Notes under the pieces: generated by a model
Told to the model about the DNA's origin: nothing
The model's input: only the letters and a program-made list of their open reading frames with translations
Databases searched by the model: none
Assembly: GCF_001270495.1 (NCBI RefSeq)
Contig: NZ_LGUR01000207.1
Location: 62,001 to 126,000 of the forward strand
Direction of reading: 5' to 3'
From: Streptomyces viridochromogenes
GTDB lineage: Bacteria; Actinomycetota; Actinomycetes; Streptomycetales; Streptomycetaceae
Length of the DNA stretch: 64,000 bases
Position numbers and translations under genes: made by a program
In this document: in pieces, positions 8,843 through 16,414 of the stretch
Layout of the letters: every line of letters begins with the position of its first letter
How positions within the stretch are numbered: position 1 is the first letter of the stretch

Positions 8843-9842
8843 TGTGGACATCTCCGTACTGCGATGTGAGGTGCACGAATCCGGCTGCGTCGTTGGCGAG
8901 CCCGTGGGCAAACGGCTGCAACAGAGTGAGGGAGGTGATGTCGTCCGCGTCGGAGGGTGCCGGACTCATCAGCCGGTAGTGGTCGCCCACATACACCGTC
9001 CCACCGAGATCGACCGTCACACCGTAGGGGCCGCCGGGGACGATCTCCCGCGTGCGGCCATCGGGGTGCAGTTCGCTGATTCCGCCGCTGGCGTAGCTGG
9101 AGACGAACATACGGTTGTCGGCGTCGAAGGCCGCATTGTCGAGTCCCACCAGACCGCTCGTGACAAGTGTGCGGGAGCCGCCGTGCAGGTCGATCCGGGT
9201 CACGAAGCCCTCCACTCCCCGGGACAGGACGTGCATGACACCGCCCTGGTCGAAGCGGACCGCGACCGGCGCTTGCACATCCTCGGCGACCATCTCGGGC
9301 ACACCACCGTCCGGTGAGATGCGCCAGACCTGGCCCGTCACCATGTGTGGGTAGTACAACCGACCGTCCGGGCCGAGCTGCATGGCGTTGCCAAGAGCAA
9401 GCCCCTCGGTGAGCACAACGGCTTCGTCGCCGTCCGGGAACGGCTCCAGCAGACGGCCGCCCGGCCGCATCTCGTTGACGAAGAGCCGGTCCCCGACGCA
9501 GGTGATGCCGTTGGGCACCTTCACCTGGTCCGAGACCAGGCTGTACCCGCCCTGCGGGCTGCGCCGCCAAACCCGGCCGCGGACGAGGTCGGCGATGTAC
9601 ATCGACCCGTCCGCGCCGAAGGCCAGGTCGTCCGGCGACTGCACAGGTCCGTCCATCGGCACGATGATGTCGACGTCCCCGGTGGTGGGGTCGACGGCGC
9701 TGATCTGTCCGGCGAGGAACTGGGCGACGTACAGGCGCCCGTCGGGACCGAACGCGACGCCGTTCGCACCACACAGTCTGCTGGGCGAGTTGAGCCGCCT
9801 CGTCTGCCAACGGGCGCTCGTGACCGTCCGCTGGCTGGTTCG
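8843..9842 (-). pseudogene. SMP-30/gluconolactonase-like beta-propeller, N-terminally truncated
   Basis: Repeated propeller blades are visible: GVAFGPDGRLYVAQFLAGQI, DDLAFGADGSMYIADLVRGR, AMQLGPDGRLYYPHMVTGQV and others. The in-frame sequence reaches back to a TGA at 9843-9845 without any start before ATG 9662. The first blade therefore has no start codon, and the 5' end has been lost. The 3' end runs directly into an SDR scrap rather than a natural terminus. A shorter product from 9662 is possible but would be an incomplete propeller. Confidence 0.65.
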
Positions 9843-10013
9843 TCACCCGACAGACCGTACTTCACCGTGTTCGTCGGCGAGTCCGCGTACGGCCGGAGCT
9901 GTTGTCCCTAGACGGTTGCCCGCCCCCGGCCTGCTTCAGGGCACCGACGTCCGGCCATCCGTTCTGAGACCGTGGTCGTCGTGGCGCAGGCAGTGCACCA
10001 GCAGCGAGTCCAG

Positions 10014-10340
10014 TCATACGGTGACATCGCCGGGCTCCATGTCACGCCAACCTCGCGCGGCGACCGGGCGGTCGGGAACCTGGATCCACGGCGAACACGC
10101 CCCCAGAGGCGGGAACCGCCAGCTGAAGCGCGCGATGTCCCTCTCCGTGTTCGCAGCCCTCCACGCCCCCACCGCCGCAGCTACTACGACCGCTGCCGAG
10201 CCCACGCTCAGGCCCTCGTCCGCCACGCCCGCCACCGCATCAGCGTCCTGGTCGCCATACTCCTCGACGGAACCTTCTACGGACCCCAGGCCCCGCTTGA
10301 CGAAAGGCATAGAGGCGCCCCGAGGAATGCGATCAATCAA
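10014..10340 (-). CDS. small hypothetical protein coupled to lacI
   Basis: 108 aa, not recognised. ATG 10340 overlaps the LacI stop by ATGA (10337-10340), which supports translation. One short hydrophobic stretch (SVGSAAVVVAAAVGAW, about residues 46-61) suggests a possible single membrane segment. The remainder has no motif. Codon use is less clean than in neighbours, so it may be a remnant. The 170 bases between it and the propeller fragment hold nothing I can assign. Confidence 0.35.
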   Translation of the reverse strand: MIDRIPRGASMPFVKRGLGSVEGSVEEYGDQDADAVAGVADEGLSVGSAAVVVAAAVGAWRAANTERDIARFSWRFPPLGACSPWIQVPDRPVAARGWRDMEPGDVTV

Positions 10341-11356
10341 GTGGACCCGCCAGGCACGAGTTCGAGTGCAATGTTTGACCGGAGTTCAGTTTCTGCGAGC
10401 GGATGCACGCCGAGGAGCGTCAAAAGCCGTCCGGTGATGGATCGGACGGAGGCCTCCAGGTTCAAGCGGATCGTCGTGAGCGGGGGAAGCGTCAGCTGCG
10501 AGAGGGGGGTGTGGTCCATACCGATGAGCGCGACGTCCTCAGGAACCCGAAAGCCGCGCAGCTTGGCGGCCGTCAACAGGGCGGTCGCAACGTCGTCGTT
10601 GTAGCAGGCGATCCCCACTCCTGGGGCTGAGAGTTCGTCCAGGGCTGCGAGAGCTTCCTCGATGTTGAGCCCAAGCCAGGTGACCTTCGGGTCGGGTAGT
10701 CCAGCGGTACGGCAAGAGGCACGGATCGTCCGCTCACGGTGGATGCCGAACGTGTTGTCACGAGGGTCACGGAGGTGCGCGAATGCGATGCGCTGGTAGC
10801 CGCGAGAGACGAGGTGGTGCACCTGCATTGCCCCGATCGCCGCGAACGGATCCTTCCCGGCAGCGCCGACAGGATCGAGGTGGCGGATTCCGCGGTCCTC
10901 GAGCAGTCGACGATTCGCTTCGCTGAACGGAGTGATCGAGAGCAAAGCTGCCGGCTTCATGCCTGAAACGAGACGGTCCAGCGCCTCGGTGCTCGTTGTG
11001 GAGAGGCGGAGGACCAGGGTGAACCCGTGAGCAGCCAGCTCGGCGGTGATGGGATCGAAAAGATCCTGCAGATTGCTACCGAAGGTGGGGTGGGGCAGGA
11101 GCGCGATCACGAAGTCACTCGACCCGCGTGCCAGTGCGCGGCCCGCGGCAGAAGGCTCATACCCCAAGTCTTCCGCTGCTTGACGCACCCGGGCCTGGGT
11201 GTCAGGGGTGAACCGCTCCCCCCGTCCGTTGAGTATCTGGCTCACAGTGGCTCGCGAAACTCCGGCCCGTCGCGCGACGTCCTCGCTGGTCGCGACCACG
11301 ATCCCGCTCCCTTCCGCAGGTGCTACGAGCTGATCGACTGAGCTTACAGGTATCAC
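10337..11356 (-). CDS. LacI family transcriptional regulator
   Basis: 339 aa. Helix-turn-helix and hinge: TSEDVARRAGVSRATVSQIL then NGRGERFTPDTQARV (about residues 23-57), followed by the periplasmic-binding-protein effector domain ending IRLNLEASVRSI. The first 20 residues before ATSEDVARR are longer than usual; a start at the internal GTG codons of IVVATSED is possible. Upstream lie matching GTAACGCGCGTTAC palindromes, so autoregulation is likely. The target sugar genes are not next to it, apart from sugar-related debris at 20.8-22.2 kb. Confidence 0.88.
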   Translation of the reverse strand: MIPVSSVDQLVAPAEGSGIVVATSEDVARRAGVSRATVSQILNGRGERFTPDTQARVRQAAEDLGYEPSAAGRALARGSSDFVIALLPHPTFGSNLQDLFDPITAELAAHGFTLVLRLSTTSTEALDRLVSGMKPAALLSITPFSEANRRLLEDRGIRHLDPVGAAGKDPFAAIGAMQVHHLVSRGYQRIAFAHLRDPRDNTFGIHRERTIRASCRTAGLPDPKVTWLGLNIEEALAALDELSAPGVGIACYNDDVATALLTAAKLRGFRVPEDVALIGMDHTPLSQLTLPPLTTIRLNLEASVRSITGRLLTLLGVHPLAETELRSNIALELVPGGST

Positions 11357-11417
11357 GCGTAACCAGGTACTTGACGCGCGTTACCGGGCTATGGCTTCAT
11401 CTTGTAACGCGCGTTAC
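11350..11417. promoter_or_regulatory. LacI-type operators (GTAACGCGCGTTAC)
   Basis: A perfect 14-bp palindrome at 11404-11417 and a close copy, TTGACGCGCGTTAC, at 11371-11384 (centres 33 bp apart, about three helical turns). A partial site ACGCGTAAC lies at about 11355. The CG-centred palindrome is typical for LacI family sites. They sit 15-61 bases upstream of the lacI start, the classic place for autorepression. The first recombinase gene starts 84 bases beyond, so it might also be affected. Confidence 0.75.
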
Positions 11418-11500
11418 CTAGCGCAGTTACTGCAGGCACGTTGACCGAACTAACTCACGCGTTCTCGCAGGTCAGCTGGGGTTTCTGCTAGCTTCCCGGC

Positions 11501-12790
11501 ATGCCCGCTGAACAACGTCCCGGCAGGGATCTGAAGAACTTTGTGCTGCCTGAGTTAGGCCAATTACTGGAGACGGGAGACCCCTGGGAGCCGTATCAGG
11601 TGCTGGACTCGTTCGGACAGCCGATCGAGCCTGTCGCCACGTACCTCAGAGACCTGATGGCAACGGACAGTTCGCCGTTGACGCCACGCTCGTACGGGAT
11701 GGATCTGCTGCGCTGGTGGCGCTACCTGTGGGCTTTCGGCATCGAGTGGGACCGCGCGGTTCGAGAGGATGCCCGGGACTTCATGCTGTGGATGAAGCTG
11801 GCGGACAAGCCGGTACGTGTCCACTGGCGTCACCGCGGCAAGGACCCTGCTGAGATACCTCCGGCCCGGCATGGCAGTCCGGCGCCGGGATCTCCGAACC
11901 CCGTGACGGGCAAGCCCACCGTCGGCAAGAAGTACGCGCCCACTACCCGGGCGCATTGCGAGACGGTGCTGCGGACCTTCTACGACTTCCACCTGGAGCG
12001 CAACACCGGATCGCTGCTGGTCAATCCCTTCCCCCTGGTCCGCAGCCGGCGCTCGGCGCGAGCCAACGCCCACCACAACCCAGAGAAGGAACACAACAAG
12101 CAGCGCACCGGCCTCTACCGGCCCAAGGTCCCCAAGCGGATCCCGCGACGCATCCCCGACGAGAAGTACACCGAGGTCTTCGCGGGTCTCCGCTCGCACC
12201 GTGACCGTGCCCCCCTGGCCTTCTGGGTCGCCACCGGCGCCCGCGCCGAGGAACTGCTCACGGCCAAGCAGGGCGATGCGGTCGTCGGCCAGCAGACCAT
12301 CGGCGTGATCCGCAAGGGCACGCGCGCCTACCAGGAACTGCCTGCCACCCCCGACGCGTTCGTCTGGCTGCGGCTCTACCAGGAAGAATCCTGGAACAAG
12401 GGCGTCCCCCGCCGCCGCGCGCAGCCGCTGTGGTGGACTCTGCGCCGCCCCTGGCGGCCGTTGGAGTACGACGCGGCGCGCATGATGTTCAACCGCGCCA
12501 ACGAGCTCCTGGGCGCCAACTGGACTCTTCACGACCTGCGGCACACTGCGACGTTCTTGATGCTCGACGATCCGAACATGCCGCCGGTCTACGTTCAGCA
12601 CATCCTCGGCCATAAGCATCTGTCCACCCTGGACATCTACAACCGGCCCACCAGGGACGACGTGATCTCAGCAGGGCTCGCACACCACGCCCGCCAGGAG
12701 CACAAGCGCAACAACCCGCCTCCGGCCCCGCCCGCGCCGGCCTACAACCGGGACTCCCTCGACGTCCTTTTCGGCGGGAGCCCCGGGTGA
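11501..12790 (+). CDS. tyrosine recombinase 1 of the cassette
   Basis: 429 aa. An N-terminal SAM-like core-binding region (about 35-190) is followed by the catalytic domain. Active-site residues are visible: Arg in WVATGARAEELL (about 248), HxxR in LHDLRHTATF (about 345), His in HILGHKHLS (about 369), and nucleophile Tyr in TLDIYNRP (about 378). All are intact, so the enzyme should be able to cut and rejoin DNA. The stop lies within a GTGA overlap with the next recombinase. The C-terminal tail is proline-rich. Comparable in size and position to TnpA of Tn554-like elements (inference). Confidence 0.9.
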   Translation: MPAEQRPGRDLKNFVLPELGQLLETGDPWEPYQVLDSFGQPIEPVATYLRDLMATDSSPLTPRSYGMDLLRWWRYLWAFGIEWDRAVREDARDFMLWMKLADKPVRVHWRHRGKDPAEIPPARHGSPAPGSPNPVTGKPTVGKKYAPTTRAHCETVLRTFYDFHLERNTGSLLVNPFPLVRSRRSARANAHHNPEKEHNKQRTGLYRPKVPKRIPRRIPDEKYTEVFAGLRSHRDRAPLAFWVATGARAEELLTAKQGDAVVGQQTIGVIRKGTRAYQELPATPDAFVWLRLYQEESWNKGVPRRRAQPLWWTLRRPWRPLEYDAARMMFNRANELLGANWTLHDLRHTATFLMLDDPNMPPVYVQHILGHKHLSTLDIYNRPTRDDVISAGLAHHARQEHKRNNPPPAPPAPAYNRDSLDVLFGGSPG

Positions 12791-14883
12791 CAACTACCAC
12801 CGTCCCGCTCGTCACCCCGCCGGCCCTGACCGCGAAGAGCCTGGCTGGCAGCGATATCGGTGCCCAGCTGCAGAGGTTTCCGCCACGTAGCCCGGGAACC
12901 GACTGGCCCACTACCCGGATCTCCCGCGAGGAGGTTCTCCACAGGTTGGAGCGGCCGCCGTTCAAGAACGGCAAGGACTCCACCCACCGGATGCGGATGG
13001 TCGGTGCGCGCCTACTGCTGCGATGGCTGGAGACCTTCGAGGGGAAGACCTGGCAGCAACGCTGGAACGCCAGCCCGGGCTCCGCCACCTCGGTCGGCTG
13101 GACCGAGGCCCCGCTTGCCTGGGGGATCATTCACGGCAGGAGGCCGCAGAAGGCTGGGCTCGGGTCCGGGCTACTGGCCCTGGTCTGCGCTGATGTCATC
13201 CGTCCCGGCATGCCGTGGCTCGCCAGCAGCCTCTCCCCTCACCTGCGCGAAGCGATCGAAGCAGCCCGCGATCCCAGGGGTTTTGCCGAACTTCGTGACG
13301 CACGCATGCCCGGACAGCCGGACCCGCGGCGCACATCGAAGGCGCTCAAGGCCGTGGCCCGCATCCTCGCGGCGAAGGGCGGCGGCATCGACGACATCGT
13401 GGTCGGCGATGTCCTCGAACTGCTGTTGGCGGCGACGGGGACCTCCACGAGCCACACGCGACTCGCCTACGCCCTGCTTCAGAGCCGCGGCCAGTTTCCC
13501 CCTGACGCACCCAAGACCCTGCGGAGCATCGAGATACGTGCCGGACAGGTGAGCCCGGCCCAGCTCGTCGACCGGTTCGACGTGAAGTGCAAGCCGATCC
13601 GCGACCTGCTCGTCAGCTACCTGACCGAGCGACAGCCCTCCATCGACTACGTGACGTTGGTGCAACTGTCGAGCAATCTGGTCGGCTACTTCTGGGCCGA
13701 CCTGGAACGCCACCATCCCGGGATCGACAGCCTTCACCTGGCCCCGGAGGTGCGCGACGCGTGGAAGGCCCGGATCGCGGTCAAGACGGTCAAGTACCGC
13801 ATGCCGAACGGCACGGTCGGCACGACAACAGAGCCGCGCATCGCAGCCTTGGGTATCAGGACGGCAGTGCGGGGCTTCTACCTGGACATCGCCGAGTGGG
13901 CTCTGGACGAGCCCGAGCGCTGGGGACCGTGGGCCGCTCCGGCCCCGGTGACAGAAGCCGACTGCTCTGCCAAGAACGTCGAGCAGGAGGTCCGCACCAG
14001 ATCCCATGCCCGCACCCGAGTGAGGCTGCCTGCCCTGCCCGCGCTGGTACAGGCAGCTGCCCGCCGACTGAACGAGGCCAAGGAGCGGCTGGAGGCATTG
14101 GAGGCAGCTGACCTGGGATCCACCATCACGGTGCTCGGCGAGAGCTTCACCCTGCCCAGGTCTACCGAGCGAGCCGGCGGCAAACCTTCAACGGTCGTTG
14201 ACGCCACAGGAGCGAGGCGCGACTTCCGAACGGAGGAGAAGCTGGCCTTCTACGGCTGGGCGACCGTGGAGATCCTCCGGCACACCGGGATGCGCATCGA
14301 AGAGCTCAGGGAACTCGGCCACCACAGCATCATCAGCTACAAGCTGCCGACCACCGGAGAGGTGATCCCGCTCCTGCAGATCGCGCCGTCCAAGACGGAC
14401 CAAGAGCGCCTCCTGCTGGTCAGCCCTGAGCTCGCCGATGTTCTCAGCGCCGTGATCAGCCGTGTTCGCGGGCATGATGGCAGGGTGCCGAGCATCCCGT
14501 CCTATGACCTGCACGAGAAAGTCTGGAACCCACCCACGCCGCTGCTCTACCAGTGGCCCATAGGTGGGGAGAACAGGACGATCTCCATCACCACGATCCG
14601 CCAGTCACTCAACACGCTGCTGGCGGATACCGGCATCACCGATGCCCACGGACAGCCGTTGACCTTCCAGCCGCACGACTTCCGCAGGATCTTCATCACC
14701 GACGCCATCCTCAACGGCTTGCCGCCGCACATCGCCCAGGTCATTGCTGGTCACGACCACATTGGAACCACGATGGGGTATGCCGACCCTCGGGAATTGC
14801 ATCAGATGGGCGAGAAGTCGCAGGTCGCAAGCTCAGGGCGACGGCCTGATGGACTCCAACGCTACTACGAACTAGCGCTCTGA
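12787..14883 (+). CDS. tyrosine recombinase 2 of the cassette (long form)
   Basis: 698 aa, roughly twice a normal integrase. The catalytic domain is C-terminal: Arg in HTGMRIEELREL (about 500), HxxR in PHDFRRIFITD (about 630), His in IAGHDHIGTT (about 655), Tyr in TMGYADP (about 662). The first 450 residues contain no domain I know; such a long N-terminus resembles TnpB of Tn554. The C-terminal tail after the Tyr is short. GTG start in a GTGA overlap with recombinase 1, so the two are made together. Confidence 0.88.
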   Translation: MTTTTVPLVTPPALTAKSLAGSDIGAQLQRFPPRSPGTDWPTTRISREEVLHRLERPPFKNGKDSTHRMRMVGARLLLRWLETFEGKTWQQRWNASPGSATSVGWTEAPLAWGIIHGRRPQKAGLGSGLLALVCADVIRPGMPWLASSLSPHLREAIEAARDPRGFAELRDARMPGQPDPRRTSKALKAVARILAAKGGGIDDIVVGDVLELLLAATGTSTSHTRLAYALLQSRGQFPPDAPKTLRSIEIRAGQVSPAQLVDRFDVKCKPIRDLLVSYLTERQPSIDYVTLVQLSSNLVGYFWADLERHHPGIDSLHLAPEVRDAWKARIAVKTVKYRMPNGTVGTTTEPRIAALGIRTAVRGFYLDIAEWALDEPERWGPWAAPAPVTEADCSAKNVEQEVRTRSHARTRVRLPALPALVQAAARRLNEAKERLEALEAADLGSTITVLGESFTLPRSTERAGGKPSTVVDATGARRDFRTEEKLAFYGWATVEILRHTGMRIEELRELGHHSIISYKLPTTGEVIPLLQIAPSKTDQERLLLVSPELADVLSAVISRVRGHDGRVPSIPSYDLHEKVWNPPTPLLYQWPIGGENRTISITTIRQSLNTLLADTGITDAHGQPLTFQPHDFRRIFITDAILNGLPPHIAQVIAGHDHIGTTMGYADPRELHQMGEKSQVASSGRRPDGLQRYYELAL

Positions 14884-14960
14884 GCAGGTATGTTGCCGGA
14901 GAGATCCCATCTGATGCATGATCTGCCCTCCAGAAGGGATGGTCTGGAGTGGTGCATCAG
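14798..14960. repeat. inverted TGCATCAG repeats around the recombinase 2/3 junction
   Basis: TGCATCAGATGGG at 14798-14810 is the exact reverse complement of CCCATCTGATGCA at 14906-14918 (13 bp). The octamer recurs as TGCATCAG at 14953-14960. Between the last two, CTCCAGA (14928-14934) pairs with TCTGGAG (14943-14949) across an 8-base loop. The GTG start of recombinase 3 (14949) begins at the end of that stem. The set could be a recombinase-binding site or a translation-control hairpin. Confidence 0.7.
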
Positions 14961-16052
14961 CAGAAGGTGGCCCTGGCCGGGTCGGCCCACCTGGAGCTCG
15001 TCTCCGGGGTGGTCCAACTGCGCCCGGAGGACGCGATGTTCGACGCGATGATGCGGGGCTGGCGAGCCCAGCAGAAGTCGCGAGGACTCAAGGATGAGAC
15101 GATCGACCCGCGGGAACGGCTGGTCCGCCGGTTCCTGGACTTCGCGAATGACTACCCGTGGCAGTGGACACCGGCCCACATGGACGAGTGGTCGGCCTCG
15201 TTGGCCGGCGAGAAGCATCTGGCGCCGTCCACGATCCGCAGCTACCAGGGCGACATCCGCCTGTTCTCCGAGTTCCTCATCGACGCTCGCTACGGGTGGG
15301 GGCCTGCCTGCGAGGAAGCGTTCGGAACCCACCCGGTGGCCATCGCCCACGAGTGGAACACCCTGCCTCACCTGCAGGACTACGAGGGCGATCCGGAAGC
15401 AAGGCCGTTCACCCGCGAAGAACTGCAGCGGTTCCTCGACTACGCCGACGACCAGGTCGACCGCGCCGTGAAGTCCAAGCGCAAAGGCGCCCTCGCCGCC
15501 TACCGTGACGCCACCCTCTTCAAGGTCATCTACGGGTGGGGGCTGCGGCGAACGGAGACGTCCAAGCTGGACGTCGTCGACTTCGGACGGAATCCGAAGG
15601 CTCCGCAGTTCGGCCGGTACGGCACGCTCAACGTCCGCTACGGCAAGGCGAAGAAGGGCCAGCCGCCGAGACGGCGGAACGTGCTGTCGGTGATGGACTG
15701 GGCGGTCGAGGCGGTCGTCGACTACGTCGAGAACGTCCGGCCACGGTTCGGCTTCCCCGACCACCCGGCCCTCTGGATCACCGAACGCGGAGGGCGTCTG
15801 CAGCCGAGCTCCATCAACGACCGCTTCGAGGCATACCGCGATGCCTTGAAACTCCCAAAAGACCTAGTTCCGCACTCAATTCGCCATTCTTACGTCACCC
15901 ATCTGACCGAGGACGGCGTCGACCGCCGCTTCATCCAGCAGCAGGTCGGCCACGACTGCGACAGCTCCACCGCCATCTATACGCACGTCAGCGACGACTT
16001 CATGAACACTGCCCTGAGCAAGGCCCTGGCCCCGGCGTTCGCCGGCGTCTGA
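14949..16052 (+). CDS. tyrosine recombinase 3 of the cassette (XerC/D-like)
   Basis: 367 aa, ordinary XerC/D size. Core-binding SAM domain about 30-130 (ERLVRRFLDFANDYPW). Catalytic residues: Arg in YGWGLRRTETSKLD (about 200), HxxR in PHSIRHSYVTHL (about 313), His in QQVGHDCDSS (about 336), Tyr in TAIYTHVSDD (about 345). GTG start, with a second GTG 3 bases later; both lie in a hairpin. This is the only recombinase in the cassette not coupled by overlap to its predecessor: a 65-base gap with inverted repeats precedes it. Confidence 0.9.
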   Translation: MVHQQKVALAGSAHLELVSGVVQLRPEDAMFDAMMRGWRAQQKSRGLKDETIDPRERLVRRFLDFANDYPWQWTPAHMDEWSASLAGEKHLAPSTIRSYQGDIRLFSEFLIDARYGWGPACEEAFGTHPVAIAHEWNTLPHLQDYEGDPEARPFTREELQRFLDYADDQVDRAVKSKRKGALAAYRDATLFKVIYGWGLRRTETSKLDVVDFGRNPKAPQFGRYGTLNVRYGKAKKGQPPRRRNVLSVMDWAVEAVVDYVENVRPRFGFPDHPALWITERGGRLQPSSINDRFEAYRDALKLPKDLVPHSIRHSYVTHLTEDGVDRRFIQQQVGHDCDSSTAIYTHVSDDFMNTALSKALAPAFAGV

Positions 16053-16066
16053 CGAGGAAGGACCCG

Positions 16067-16414
16067 ATGATGGCCGCCAAGCTCGACTACCACTGGCACC
16101 TGCGCAAGGTTATGGCGGATCGCGGGATGTTCTCCACCACTGACCTCATCCCGCCGCTGGAGGAACGCGGCATCACGCTGTCCAGCAGCCAGGTCTACCG
16201 CCTCGTCGTCGAGCGACCCGAGCGACTCAGTCTCAAGATCCTCATAGCCCTGCTCGACATCCTCGACTGCACGATGGACGACCTCATCGAACCGATCGCC
16301 ACGGCCGCGGCGGCGAAGAAGCCCAAGAAGGCCGCCGCAGGCGGGACATCCGTCACCGAAGGCGTCGGCGAACTGCGGCCAAGGCGAGCGCGGATCACCG
16401 GTGTCGACCGGTGA
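16067..16414 (+). CDS. XRE/Cro-type helix-turn-helix protein of the cassette
   Basis: 115 aa. The start is fixed by GAGGAAGGA at 16053-16061 upstream of ATG 16067; a second ATG follows at once. Residues 8-75 fit the HTH_26/XRE pattern: LRKVMADRGMFST, then LSSSQVYRLVVERPERLSLK, then LLDILDCTMDDLIEPI. The C-terminal 40 residues are Ala/Lys-rich and basic, probably disordered DNA contact. A small basic protein after two or three recombinases is the place held by TnpC in Tn554, so it may direct recombination rather than repress transcription. Stop in a GTGA overlap with the next gene. Confidence 0.8.
   Translation: MMAAKLDYHWHLRKVMADRGMFSTTDLIPPLEERGITLSSSQVYRLVVERPERLSLKILIALLDILDCTMDDLIEPIATAAAAKKPKKAAAGGTSVTEGVGELRPRRARITGVDR

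Noticed and set aside
11360..11500. Left end of the recombinase cassette with a terminal inverted repeat
   Set aside because: I compared this region with the sequence around 18.8-20.0 kb and found no convincing repeat longer than chance.
14884..14948. A tRNA or attachment gene in the spacer between recombinases 2 and 3
   Set aside because: No cloverleaf or CCA-proximal arm could be made; the spacer has only the short inverted repeats reported.
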